Source: Clostridia bacterium
GTDB lineage: Bacteria > Bacillota > Clostridia > Oscillospirales > CAG-272
DNA length: 48,753 bases
Assembly (NCBI GenBank): GCA_017504625.1
Contig: JAFVQU010000015.1
Coordinates: 1 to 48,753 of the forward strand
Direction: 5' to 3'
Positions within the stretch are counted from its first letter, which is position 1. Each line of letters starts with the position of its first letter. The notes under the pieces were generated by a model that was not told the origin of the DNA, made no database searches, and saw nothing but the letters and a program-made list of their open reading frames with translations. The position numbers were made by a program, and so were the translations under genes. Shown piece after piece: positions 34,639 through 41,761 of the stretch.

Positions 34639-35423
34639 TACCTCACCAGAACAAAATCTTAAGGTCGTTGATAATAGCCGGACTGATAGCGCTTATCACC
34701 TGCGCCGTTATGCTGATACTGCTTTCGACAAATGGCTTCAAGGACGGTGTATTCAGCAAAAAAGCAACCGCCGAGGAAGACTTTTCTCTTCCCTCGCGAT
34801 TGCAGAAAACACCGGACTACGGTCAGTTTTACGTTGATAATATGATATTCATTGGCGACCAAACGATAGCGCCTATCCGTTCCTCCGCGATTTTGCGTAA
34901 CGGTGCCGACACAAAGCAGATCTGGACGGGCGAAAAAGGATCACTCTCTCTTGATTATAGCCTATCAACGTCAACGATTGTCTATCCCGAAAGCGCCCAA
35001 AGCATAACGCTTGCCGAGGCAATTTCATTAAAGCGTCCCGACCACGTAGTAATAACTCTCGGTTTTGAAAACGGAGTCGCTTATTGTACGGAGGAAAAAT
35101 TCAAGGAATATTACGGCAGTATTATCTCGGTTATCAAGGAAAGCTCTCCCGACACAAAAATTATTCTCCAATCAATATTCCCGGTTTCAGACAAAAAGCA
35201 AAAGGATGATTCGGGGATAACCAACGAAAAGATCGACCGCGCAAACCTCTGGATAGAGGAGCTTGCCAACGACAACTCGGTGAGATATCTTCACACCGCG
35301 TCCGTTCTCAAGGACTCAAAAGGAAATCTCAATTCCGATTACGATAGCGGTAACGGTGTAACCCTTAACGAAGCGGGCTACCGCAAGATGCTTGAATATA
35401 TAAGAACTCACGGTTATAAATAA
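34635..35423 (+). CDS. Membrane-anchored SGNH/GDSL-like protein lacking catalytic residues
   Basis: A 262-residue protein: N-terminal transmembrane anchor (about residues 11-31), then an SGNH-hydrolase-like domain outside the cell. Block I reads IFIGDQTI where active enzymes have GDS, block III reads TLGFENG instead of GxND, and block V reads NGVTLNEAGY where DxxH would be expected. The nucleophile serine and the histidine are both replaced, so it is probably a binding or scaffold pseudo-enzyme, perhaps for surface polysaccharide acylation. Strong terminator follows. Confidence 0.7.
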   Translation: MIPHQNKILRSLIIAGLIALITCAVMLILLSTNGFKDGVFSKKATAEEDFSLPSRLQKTPDYGQFYVDNMIFIGDQTIAPIRSSAILRNGADTKQIWTGEKGSLSLDYSLSTSTIVYPESAQSITLAEAISLKRPDHVVITLGFENGVAYCTEEKFKEYYGSIISVIKESSPDTKIILQSIFPVSDKKQKDDSGITNEKIDRANLWIEELANDNSVRYLHTASVLKDSKGNLNSDYDSGNGVTLNEAGYRKMLEYIRTHGYK

Positions 35424-35427
35424 AACA

Positions 35428-35457
35428 AAAATCCCCGCCGATTTCGGCGGGGATTTT
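35428..35457 (+). terminator. Terminator of the SGNH-like gene
   Basis: AAAATCCCCGCCG/CGGCGGGGATTTT with loop ATTT. It may also serve the convergent rpsR. Confidence 0.9.
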
Positions 35458-35468
35458 ATCACTTTTAA

Positions 35469-35723
35469 TTAGTCAGTGATGTAAGGAAGAAGAGCTACCT
35501 GACGAGCACGCTTGATAGCGGTGTTGAGCTCTCTCTGGTGAACTGCACAGGTGCCGGAAATTCTTCTGGGAAGAATCTTACCGCGCTCGCTGATGAACTT
35601 GCGGAGCTTTGCAGAATCCTTGTAATCGATAAAGGAAACCTTATCTGCGCAGAAGATACATACTTTTCTTCTCTTTGCACGTACTGCAGGACGTGCAGGA
35701 CGAGTGTTCTCGTTTCTATCCAT
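35469..35723 (-). CDS. rpsR: Ribosomal protein S18
   Basis: An 84-residue small-subunit protein that pairs with S6 on the platform. The core [20 protein letters not shown] and [20 protein letters not shown] is canonical. Cysteines in VCIFCADK plus one downstream suggest a zinc-binding (C+) form. Last gene of rpsF-ssb-rpsR. Confidence 0.96.
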   Translation of the reverse strand: MDRNENTRPARPAVRAKRRKVCIFCADKVSFIDYKDSAKLRKFISERGKILPRRISGTCAVHQRELNTAIKRARQVALLPYITD

Positions 35724-35765
35724 CTTATGAAATCCTCCAATTCAAATTTTTGTTTGACTCTCTTC

Positions 35766-36230
35766 TCAGAAAGGAAGATCGTCGTCAGTCTTGATCTCCT
35801 CAAACTTGGGGGTGTTGCCCGCAGGTGTGGAGAACGAAGGTGTCGAGTTACCGAACACGTCTCCCTCGTCACCAATAAAGGATGCCGAGGACTCAGATCT
35901 GCTGTCAACGAACATTACTTCGTCCGCAACGATGTCGGTTCTGTAATGCTTAACGTTCTGCTGATCTGTCCATGTGCTGTTCTGAATAGTTCCAACAACA
36001 CAAATGGATGAACCTTTTCTGAAGTAACGAGAAACGAACTCAGCGGTCTGTCTCCAAGCGGTTACGTTGAAAAAGTCGGTTTCATTCTGCTGTGCGGAGT
36101 TCTTGGTGTATCTGCGATTGACCGCTACGCTAAAGGATACTACAGCGATGCCACTCTGTGTAGTCTTAAGCTCGGGATCAGCAGTAAGTCTTCCGCCGAG
36201 AATTACTTTGTTAAAGTTAAAATTTGCCAT
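35766..36230 (-). CDS. ssb: Single-stranded DNA-binding protein
   Basis: A 154-residue SSB: OB-fold (NFNKVILGGRLTADPELK, WRQTAEFVSRYFRKGSSICV) followed by a flexible linker and the acidic tip DDDLPF that recruits repair and replication proteins. The position between S6 and S18 is classical. Confidence 0.96.
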   Translation of the reverse strand: MANFNFNKVILGGRLTADPELKTTQSGIAVVSFSVAVNRRYTKNSAQQNETDFFNVTAWRQTAEFVSRYFRKGSSICVVGTIQNSTWTDQQNVKHYRTDIVADEVMFVDSRSESSASFIGDEGDVFGNSTPSFSTPAGNTPKFEEIKTDDDLPF

Positions 36231-36261
36231 AATATTCCTCCTAAGGTCTATTTAGTCAGGA

Positions 36262-36639
36262 TTATTCAGCGTCAACTGTTTCGGTAGCTTCGGTCTCTGC
36301 TTCAACAACTTCCTCAGTCTCAACTGCTGCCTTTGCAACAGGCTCGAACTCAAGCTTAACTGTCATGGAGCGCATGATAGACTCGTCAATGTTGAAAAGA
36401 CGGTCAAGCTCTGCAAGGAAAGACGCAGGAGACTTGTGAGTAACAACAGTGTAGTAACCCTCGTTCATGTCGTTGATGGGGTATGCAAGACGGCGCTTGC
36501 CCCACTCACTGACCTCAACGATCTCACCGTTGGAACCGATCAAACCTGTGAACTTGTTAACAGTAGCCTTGGTAGCCTCCTCACCGTTAGAAAGATCGGT
36601 GATGAACAGAGTTTCATAAGAATTGATGATGTTTTCCAT
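36262..36639 (-). CDS. rpsF: Ribosomal protein S6
   Basis: A 125-residue small-subunit protein: NSYETLFITDLSNGEEATKA at the N-terminus and EWGKRRLAYPINDMNEGYYTVV in the centre. The last 25 residues are a Glu/Thr-rich tail, as seen in several S6 proteins. First gene of the operon; GGGAGG precedes the ATG. Confidence 0.96.
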   Translation of the reverse strand: MENIINSYETLFITDLSNGEEATKATVNKFTGLIGSNGEIVEVSEWGKRRLAYPINDMNEGYYTVVTHKSPASFLAELDRLFNIDESIMRSMTVKLEFEPVAKAAVETEEVVEAETEATETVDAE

Positions 36640-36734
36640 TTTTATTACCTCCCTATGGACTTTATATCGACCGCGCTATGCTTTTTGCGCGGTAGAGAGA
36701 CGGCCGATGGCATCTCGAGCCGTACCAATTTGTA
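36640..36734 (-). promoter_or_regulatory. Structured rpsF leader
   Basis: A roughly 90-nt leader with a CCGCGC-AAAAAGCATA-GCGCGG hairpin ahead of GGGAGG. S6:S18-binding leaders are known upstream of rpsF in many bacteria. The specific motif is not confirmed here. Confidence 0.4.
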
Positions 36735-36763
36735 ATTATATCACAAAAAAAATATGTTGTCAA
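36735..36763 (-). promoter_or_regulatory. Sigma-A promoter for rpsF-ssb-rpsR
   Basis: TTGACA (36758-36763), 17-bp spacer and TATAAT (36735-36740) on the minus strand. Confidence 0.85.
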
Positions 36764-36835
36764 CACCAAATGCCAAATATTTTTAAAAATTTCGCACTTT
36801 TTCAAAAAACTTCTAAAAAAATTTGAAAATAGGTA

Positions 36836-36864
36836 TTGACAAACCGCTTTTTCTATGCTATAAT
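36836..36864 (+). promoter_or_regulatory. Sigma-A promoter of tRNA-Pro
   Basis: TTGACA (36836-36841), 17-bp spacer and TATAAT (36859-36864), 41 nt before the tRNA. Confidence 0.88.
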
Positions 36865-36905
36865 ATCGAAGTCGTCGCGAGAAAACGACAAATCAAATAA
36901 AAGAT

Positions 36906-36981
36906 CTGGGTGTGGCGCAGCTGGTAGCGCGCTACCTTGGGGTGGTAGAGGCCGCAAGTTCAAGTCTTGTCACTCAGACCA
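36906..36981 (+). tRNA. tRNA-Pro (anticodon GGG)
   Basis: A 76-nt cloverleaf with encoded CCA. Acceptor CTGGGTG/CACTCAG, D-arm GCGC/GCGC, anticodon arm CTACC-TTGGGGT-GGTAG (GGG), T-arm GCAAG-TTCAAGT-CTTGT. Its 3' half is the left attachment site of the element at 36936-41529, which restores the gene exactly. Confidence 0.95.
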
Positions 36982-36985
36982 AAAT
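36936..36985 (+). repeat. attL: 50-bp attachment repeat inside tRNA-Pro
   Basis: Identical over 50 bp to 41480-41529. It spans the anticodon loop through the CCA end plus four bases. Confidence 0.92.
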
Positions 36986-36997
36986 TTTAGAACGCCG

Positions 36998-37032
36998 AGA
37001 GCGTCAATCGAGAAAATCCCGATTGACGCTCT
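36998..37032. terminator. Hairpin between tRNA-Pro and the integrase
   Basis: A perfect 13-bp stem AGAGCGTCAATCG/CGATTGACGCTCT with a 9-nt loop, 9 nt past the integrase stop codon. A short T-run follows on the plus strand only. Confidence 0.6.
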
Positions 37033-37040
37033 TTGCCTTC

Positions 37041-37973
37041 TTATAGGACAAACGTCCCTTCGAGACGTTTTGCAAGGAGCACGTTGCGCTCCCTACTGTA
37101 ATGGAGGTAAATGTTGGACGTTGTTTCGATGTCAGAGTGCCCGAGCCAGCTCTTCACGTCCTCCAGCTCCCACCCCATATCAAAGAGAATACTCGCCGTG
37201 CTGTGCCTTAAATCGTGGAAGCGCATTTGCGGTAAGCTGTGAGCTTTCAGATTCCTCTGAAAGCCCCTTGTGACGTAGTCGGGTCTGAAAACCCGCCCAT
37301 CGTCCCAAGAATTGATATAAGGGGTAGTCAAGGGTCTACGTTCAATCTCGGTCAGAAGCAAGGCTCTGACTTCGGGAATGAGCTCAAACGCTCGCGCGCT
37401 CGATTCCGTCTTTGTAGTGTCTGACGCCTCGATAGTCAAATTCTTGACTATCGTGTGCTCTATGCGGATAACGTTACGGTTGAAATCGACCGCCGACCAT
37501 TTGAGCCCGAGAACTTCGGAACGTCGCAAGCCGTAGTAAAGCGCAAGAACGACCGCCACTCGCAGAGGGTGACCCTCGAAGGCGTTTATTACTTCCTGCG
37601 CCTCTTGCGCCGTCAGTAATACCGTACGGTCTGTCAATCCGCTTTTGAGCTTTGGAAGACGTACAGGGTCACAAGGATTTTGCGGGATATATCCGTATAT
37701 CACCGCAAGGTCGAGAGCTTGGCGAAGGACGCTCAAATGCTTCTTGACCGAAACGAGCGAGAGACCGCCGTCCTTGCCGTCTTTCCGTCCGCCTTTCAAC
37801 TTATCCGTAACGTACCGTTGTACGTCTATCGGCTTTAGTTCGTTAAGCTCGTAGGGTCTGAAATATGGCTCGAGGTGCTTTTGAAAATATATCGTGTACG
37901 CCTCATAGGTGGAGCGCTTCAAGCTCGGCGCTTGAATTTCAAGCCATAGGGTAAAGAAGTCTGTGCAAGTCAT
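37041..37973 (-). CDS. int: Tyrosine site-specific integrase
   Basis: A 310-residue phage-type recombinase that would integrate and excise the element at tRNA-Pro. An N-terminal SAM-like core-binding domain (about residues 5-100) precedes the catalytic domain with R in YYGLRRSEVLGLKW, HDLRHSTASILF (H-x-x-R), GHSDIETT and the nucleophile tyrosine in SNIYLHYS. ATG 37973 overlaps the Rep stop (ATGA) and has GGAG seven bases upstream; the earlier ATG at 37985 overlaps that site. Position next to attL is typical. Confidence 0.95.
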   Translation of the reverse strand: MTCTDFFTLWLEIQAPSLKRSTYEAYTIYFQKHLEPYFRPYELNELKPIDVQRYVTDKLKGGRKDGKDGGLSLVSVKKHLSVLRQALDLAVIYGYIPQNPCDPVRLPKLKSGLTDRTVLLTAQEAQEVINAFEGHPLRVAVVLALYYGLRRSEVLGLKWSAVDFNRNVIRIEHTIVKNLTIEASDTTKTESSARAFELIPEVRALLLTEIERRPLTTPYINSWDDGRVFRPDYVTRGFQRNLKAHSLPQMRFHDLRHSTASILFDMGWELEDVKSWLGHSDIETTSNIYLHYSRERNVLLAKRLEGTFVL

Positions 37974-38839
37974 ATAAAACTCCATTCGTCATATACAAGC
38001 CCACTCGATAACTCTACGTGGTTTGTATATGCCGCCGTCGCCCTTTCCTCTGCAGAGAGGAACTCGTCGGGCGACTCGCCATATACGTAGACGGGACGCT
38101 TTAGCGCTCCGCCTATAAGGCAGTACCTACCGCCTATCTTCTGACCTGATTGTTTGCCCATGTACTTGAAGATATACTTCGATACTGCGGTACGCTCATC
38201 ATCTCCGCTGTTCAGCTTGGTAATCGGCTCTACTGACGTAAAGCCTTTAGTCCAGTCGGTGATGTTATAGAGTGGCTTGCCGTTGTGGGTTAGGGGTCTG
38301 TTATTATAGGGGCTGATGGCTCTGGACAGTTTCAGCGCAGAACTGTTCATTATACCGTGGAAGTGTATGTCTCCCTTCTTGGTACGTTCGGGGACACATA
38401 CGTATTTTAAGCCGTTCCTCTGAACTCTGTTTCGGAGCCAGATGCCGAGATACTTGTAGCATTCCTCATAGGAGGACTTGTCCTCGACTTTTTCGGGGCT
38501 GTAGGTGAACGTTGCGAACATATCAAGGTCTTTATTGCACATTATCATATCAAGGGCGTTCTTCCTCGCTCTGCGCGTTGCTCGCCCAAGATTCTCTAAC
38601 GTGCCATTTTGATTTTCGTTAAGCTCTTTTTCTTCTTCTGCCGATATTATCTCTGAAGACGAATTTTGAGTGAACTCCGTTTCCGTGTCTTCCCAGCCAG
38701 CTTCTCTGAAGCGCGGCTGATTAAAATTCTGGATACAAGCGAGCTTTAGAGACCCTTCGGGGTCTATGTAGTACTTGGCTCTGACTGGATGAGTAATGAC
38801 CTCATTTGAGGCGCGAAAGGGAGTGCGGAAAACTGGCAT
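37970..38839 (-). CDS. rep: HUH-type rolling-circle replication initiator (Rep)
   Basis: A 289-residue protein with the three HUH-endonuclease motifs in order: MFATFTYSPE (motif I), KGDIHFHGIMN (motif II, H-x-H) and SKYIFKYMGKQ (motif III, catalytic tyrosine with lysine). Such proteins nick a double-strand origin and stay linked to the 5' end. Spacing and the KYM-K motif recall Microviridae VP4 and Reps of small Firmicutes phages or elements. No helicase domain is present. A TATAAT lies 8 nt before the ATG, so the true promoter or start may differ slightly. Confidence 0.85.
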   Translation of the reverse strand: MPVFRTPFRASNEVITHPVRAKYYIDPEGSLKLACIQNFNQPRFREAGWEDTETEFTQNSSSEIISAEEEKELNENQNGTLENLGRATRRARKNALDMIMCNKDLDMFATFTYSPEKVEDKSSYEECYKYLGIWLRNRVQRNGLKYVCVPERTKKGDIHFHGIMNSSALKLSRAISPYNNRPLTHNGKPLYNITDWTKGFTSVEPITKLNSGDDERTAVSKYIFKYMGKQSGQKIGGRYCLIGGALKRPVYVYGESPDEFLSAEERATAAYTNHVELSSGLVYDEWSFI

Positions 38840-38898
38840 TTGAGATTATACTGTCCTATAAATCTAGTATAAGATGTAGGAAACTTTTTGCCAAATTC

Positions 38899-39036
38899 TC
38901 AATTCTCGTCAATTCGGCGTCGTTGCCGACGGGCGCACGTGCGCTCCTTTTCGGCAACTTCCCGCCCGAATTTTTGGAGAATCGAGGGCGCGGACACGTT
39001 CGGCAGCACGTGTCTGATGTGTCGTGTATTTTTCAT
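38899..39036 (-). CDS. 45-residue basic protein of unknown function
   Basis: A short frame with a good AGGAG eight bases before its ATG. That site overlaps the stop codon of the sigma-like gene, so translation would be coupled. The protein is very rich in Arg (…CARRQRRRIDEN) and could bind nucleic acid. No family is recognised. It lies between the sigma-like gene and rep. An inverted GGGCGCACGTGCGC sequence inside it may be a DNA site as well. Confidence 0.5.
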   Translation of the reverse strand: MKNTRHIRHVLPNVSAPSILQKFGREVAEKERTCARRQRRRIDEN

Positions 39037-39047
39037 TTTGGTTGCTC

Positions 39048-39866
39048 CTAACTTGTGTTGAGCTTGTTAGCTCTCCACTTTCGAATATAATCAGCTTTAT
39101 AAGCTTTTATCTCTTCTGCGCGTTTCTGTAAATAAGAGTAGTCTGAAGGAATGACTCCAACGTACTCTCTGACATTGTAGCCAAAATCAGAGAGCCGTTT
39201 GATCACTCCATCATAATTAAGAATAAGACGGTATCTTATATCAGTATAACGACGATTTAAACTTTTAGAATTCATTCCGAGACGTTCTGCGGCTTTTTCA
39301 TATGGAATCTTACAAAGCCAAAGAGGAAAAATTCTCAATAATGAAGGAGTTAAAAACGGGGAAACTGCCTCCGTCAATTTCTCTACGTTGTTTAGCAGAG
39401 AAAAACGAGTCTCCTCGTCGATCTCTTCTTGGGGAGATGGTGCAGAATTATATAAGTCTAGTTTATGAGTTATATGTCCCTTTTCATTGACAATATATGG
39501 GCTCTCGCATCTAAAGCCAAACTTGAGGGAGTTGTAAACTGCAGGGCTGAGCTTAACAGCTATGTCAGAAGAACTGTGATAACTATGCACTGACGCTCTT
39601 CTTATCGTGCTCTCAAGAGCATACCAAGAGGAAAACTTTGTATTTCGAAGGTCAATATACGTTGCGTTGATAGCATCTTCTGGAGTTGGAAGCAGATCGC
39701 AACCGCTTCTATGAAGCTCTTTTGTACATCGTTTTTTGATATATTCGTAGTTACGTAAAAAAAACAAGTCGAACTCTTCAACATCTCCGTTGTTGATTCG
39801 CTCGGCTTGTTCGTCGGTAATGTTGAATTTTCCCCACTTTTCGCGGGTGTCTTGCTGTTCTGTCAT
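39048..39866 (-). CDS. Sigma-70-like regulatory protein
   Basis: A 272-residue protein with sigma-like ends. The N-terminal part, GDVEEFDLFFLRNYEYIKKR and PEDAINATYIDL, has the pattern of region 2. The C-terminal part, IPYEKAAERLGMNSKSLNRRYTDIRYRL, looks like a region 4 helix-turn-helix. The middle is long and unusual, and a basic tail follows (RKWRANKL). A sigma or sigma-like activator on such a small element could drive its own genes. An HTH replication or segregation factor is the alternative. It overlaps the preceding gene by 4 bp. Confidence 0.55.
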   Translation of the reverse strand: MTEQQDTREKWGKFNITDEQAERINNGDVEEFDLFFLRNYEYIKKRCTKELHRSGCDLLPTPEDAINATYIDLRNTKFSSWYALESTIRRASVHSYHSSSDIAVKLSPAVYNSLKFGFRCESPYIVNEKGHITHKLDLYNSAPSPQEEIDEETRFSLLNNVEKLTEAVSPFLTPSLLRIFPLWLCKIPYEKAAERLGMNSKSLNRRYTDIRYRLILNYDGVIKRLSDFGYNVREYVGVIPSDYSYLQKRAEEIKAYKADYIRKWRANKLNTS

Positions 39867-40288
39867 CTGAATACCGTTATATTCAGCTTTTTAGCTTCGG
39901 GGTGTGTCATAAGGTGCTTTACGTTCTCGAGCGCGTCCTTCGTCAGCTTGACTTCGGGCGCACTTGTCGCGACCTTGATATCTTCTATTTTGAAGAATAC
40001 TTCAAGAAGTATTCCGTATATATCAAGTCTCACGTCTTCTACTCCTTCAACACCGTTCTCCAGGACGTTGAAAATACTGTCGAACAGCTCCGCCGCTTCA
40101 GCGTAAATTATACCGTTGTACTTCTGACAGAGCTCGGTAAGCTTCTCGCATACCTCGTCTATCGTGATTACGGGATTGATATCGAGGTCGCCGAGCGTCG
40201 CCTCGATAGTCTTCTGAACGTCGGTCAGCTCCCTATGGAGCTTCCCTTCCTTTTTGCTTACTAATCTGTTAAATTCTACTATTCTCAT
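39863..40288 (-). CDS. Unknown 141-residue helical protein
   Basis: I do not recognise the family. The sequence alternates helices with many Glu/Asp/Val/Leu: TDVQKTIEATLGDLDINP, then a central EEL-type amphipathic stretch and a Lys-rich end. No signal peptide, membrane segment or cysteine pair. AAGGAA precedes the ATG, and its stop overlaps the sigma-like gene (ATGA). A tight pair with the sigma-like protein suggests a partner or anti-factor, which is a guess. Confidence 0.6.
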   Translation of the reverse strand: MRIVEFNRLVSKKEGKLHRELTDVQKTIEATLGDLDINPVITIDEVCEKLTELCQKYNGIIYAEAAELFDSIFNVLENGVEGVEDVRLDIYGILLEVFFKIEDIKVATSAPEVKLTKDALENVKHLMTHPEAKKLNITVFR

Positions 40289-40302
40289 AAAAATTCCTTA
40301 AT

Positions 40303-40443
40303 TTAATAAATTACGTTAAATATTTCCTTACATTTGGGGCATTTGATTTCAAGTGTTACGTTTTGCTTTTCCTTGCTTATTTTGCAAATAAGCTTGTTAC
40401 ATTTTGGACATCTGACGTCCACTTTTTCGAGTTTGTTCTGCAT
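40303..40443 (-). CDS. 46-residue Com-like zinc-ribbon protein
   Basis: A short gene with two CPKC knuckles: VRCPKCNKLICKI and EIKCPKCKEIFNV. Spacing and the phrase 'CNKLI…IEIKCPKC' recall the phage Mu Com family, small zinc-ribbon translational activators often found in phages. The start at 40443 has no strong ribosome site. It is the first left-going gene after the hairpin-rich region. Confidence 0.65.
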   Translation of the reverse strand: MQNKLEKVDVRCPKCNKLICKISKEKQNVTLEIKCPKCKEIFNVIY

Positions 40444-40874
40444 AGATTCTAAAGCGTTTCTCGACGTGAGCTGGCTAGACTAACGCCGAGAAACCATTAA
40501 GCCAAGTTGTACTCCTTTCTTTCTGTTGTAGCACGTGCGGTACTACGTGCCCATAAATACTCTGTAAGTGTGTTTCTATATAATCGGCGGGAATAGCGGA
40601 AACCGCCGCTTATACCGTTGTTTCACTTGCCCCCGCGGGCACGGTCTTCGTCCGTACCCTTGGGACATCATAAAGGAGCGCCCGCGAAGAAAACGAAGTC
40701 AAGCGCCGTTTTCTTCAGCAGAAAGGAATCCACCTTGGCAAGTGGTGAACCCAACCGTACGGTTTGGTTCTCTTAAATTATACTACCGTTCGGTAGGATT
40801 TGCAATAGAAATTTGCGAATTTCTGTAATTTTGTGAGGTTTATACAAAAAAACGAGCTCGCTGCGAGCTCGATC
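40444..40874. other. Non-coding, hairpin-rich region between divergent genes
   Basis: No convincing ORF. Dyads seen: GTTTCTCG…CGAGAAAC; GTAGCACGTGC-GGTACTACGTGC; GAACC-CAACCGTACGGTTTGGTTC; CTACCGTTCGGTAG; AGAAATTTGCGAATTTCT; GAGCTCG-CTG-CGAGCTC near 40853-40870. The region is a candidate for the Rep nick origin and for operators of the repressor at 40889. Confidence 0.5.
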
Positions 40875-40888
40875 GGGAGGTGTTTATT

Positions 40889-41128
40889 GTGCAAGTTTGC
40901 CAAAGGTTGCGAGAGATACGTAAGGCGCGAGGACTATCACAGACCGACGTTGCACGCGCTCTGGATATCCTCTATCAGCAATATGCGAGGTATGAAAAAG
41001 GCGAGCGTCAGATGCCTCTGAATTACTTCATCGCCCTTGCGGGCTTCTATGGAGTGACGTTAGATTACCTCGCTGGGCTCTCCGATGACGAGCACACCGC
41101 CGTATCTTCTACACCTTCAAGCACATGA
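40889..41128 (+). CDS. Cro/C1-type helix-turn-helix repressor
   Basis: A 79-residue DNA-binding protein: CQRLREIRKARGLSQTDVARAL and YARYEKGERQMP are the five-helix HTH of Cro/C1/XRE proteins. The GTG start at 40889 follows GGGAGG by eight bases; an in-frame GTG at 40880 overlaps that site. Transcribed opposite to the rest of the element, as lysogeny-type repressors are. Nearby dyads are likely operators. Confidence 0.85.
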   Translation: MQVCQRLREIRKARGLSQTDVARALDILYQQYARYEKGERQMPLNYFIALAGFYGVTLDYLAGLSDDEHTAVSSTPSST

Positions 41129-41479
41129 GGGAACGCGGGGGATGCGGGGGATGCGTCGCCGCCGCGAACTCGAGGGGGGCACAAACCTTTTGTGCCGCCC
41201 CTTCGGGTCAAGCGTGGTCGTGAGCTCGCGTTCGTAAAGAGGGTCATTCCCTCAACCGCCGCTAAACACGTCGGTCGAGGGACGGTCGTATTTTTTCCGG
41301 ATATCCGGAAAAAATCTCCACCGCGCAGTAGCGCCCTCTTGACGAACACACCCTCTCTCTTTGTGTCGTCCGCCGTCGTCTGACGTGTAGCACTACGTTT
41401 TTTCCGTTTGAACGGAATTATATATATCTTTTCTCGGTTGAGAAAGGCGTTTTTTTGCGTTCTGAGCGCGTTTGTCTGT
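41129..41479. other. Non-coding right end of the element, with strong palindromes
   Basis: Contains a 24-bp perfect palindrome TTTTTTCCGGATATCCGG… at 41291-41314, GGGCACAAACCTTTTGTGCCGCCC near 41176-41202 and CGTGTAGCACTACG. Candidates are the repressor gene terminator, a single-strand origin, or integrase arm sites. Antisense ORFs here look spurious. Confidence 0.5.
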
Positions 41480-41529
41480 CTTGGGGTGGTAGAGGCCGCA
41501 AGTTCAAGTCTTGTCACTCAGACCAAAAT
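41480..41529 (+). repeat. attR: 50-bp copy of the tRNA-Pro 3' half
   Basis: Exact copy of 36936-36985. The bases before it (TTTGTCTGT) do not continue the tRNA, so only the 3' half is present. Confidence 0.92.
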
Positions 41530-41556
41530 CGGAGGTTCAACCGAACCTCCGATTTT
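41525..41556 (+). terminator. Probable original terminator of tRNA-Pro
   Basis: AAAATCGGAGGTTC/GAACCTCCGATTTT with loop AACC directly follows the attR copy of the tRNA end. In the uninserted chromosome it would directly follow tRNA-Pro. Confidence 0.8.
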
Positions 41557-41606
41557 CTTTTGTTTTCTTGCAAATCCTCGCAAAATCTCGTGTTTTCGTG
41601 ATATAC

Positions 41607-41654
41607 AAAATGGGCTTGTTCTTCCCTGCTTCGAGGGTTGAACAAGCCCATTTT
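41607..41654. repeat. Inverted repeat hairpin
   Basis: AAAATGGGCTTGTTC pairs with GAACAAGCCCATTTT around an 18-nt loop that itself has a CCC/GGG pair. Two TTTGACCAC direct repeats follow at 41660-41668 and 41672-41680. Function unknown; possibly a terminator. Confidence 0.6.
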
Positions 41655-41727
41655 TCGCCTTTGACCACATGTTTGACCACTTACGGAGATTTTTGGGTCA
41701 TTTTCGCCTGATTTTTTGATAGTTTAA

Positions 41728-41760
41728 GGCGGTAATCGCAAGCTGCGATTACCACCTTTT
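41728..41760. terminator. Hairpin at the 3' border of the defence operon
   Basis: GGCGGTAATCGCA-AGC-TGCGATTACCACC followed by TTTT. It lies just past the stop codon of the last operon gene. A sister hairpin lies at 47980-48014. Confidence 0.65.
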
Positions 41761-41761
41761 A

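Larger units (their letters stand above)
36936..41529. mobile_element. 4.6-kb integrated element with tyrosine integrase and rolling-circle Rep
   Basis: Direct 50-bp repeats of the tRNA-Pro 3' half bound a compact unit. From the right it holds a divergent Cro/C1-type repressor gene, a hairpin-rich gap, then a left-going series: Com-like protein, unknown protein, sigma-70-like protein, tiny basic protein, HUH Rep and integrase. Adjacent genes overlap or are coupled. There is no relaxase of conjugative type and no capsid or packaging gene that I recognise. It resembles a replicating, integrating plasmid or phage-satellite-like genetic element. Excision would regenerate a circle of about 4.54 kb. 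Confidence 0.85.

Noticed and set aside
40568-40828. 86-residue plus ORF in the hairpin-rich gap
   Set aside because: No ribosome site, no domain pattern, crosses several dyads.
41065-41517. 150-residue minus ORF starting MTRLELAAS over attR
   Set aside because: Same antisense-tRNA artefact, extended through palindromic non-coding DNA.
41537-41680. 47-codon minus frame ending …RICKKTKENRRFG
   Set aside because: Protein-like composition, but it runs through two hairpins and has no ribosome site; at most a remnant of an integrase-linked sequence.
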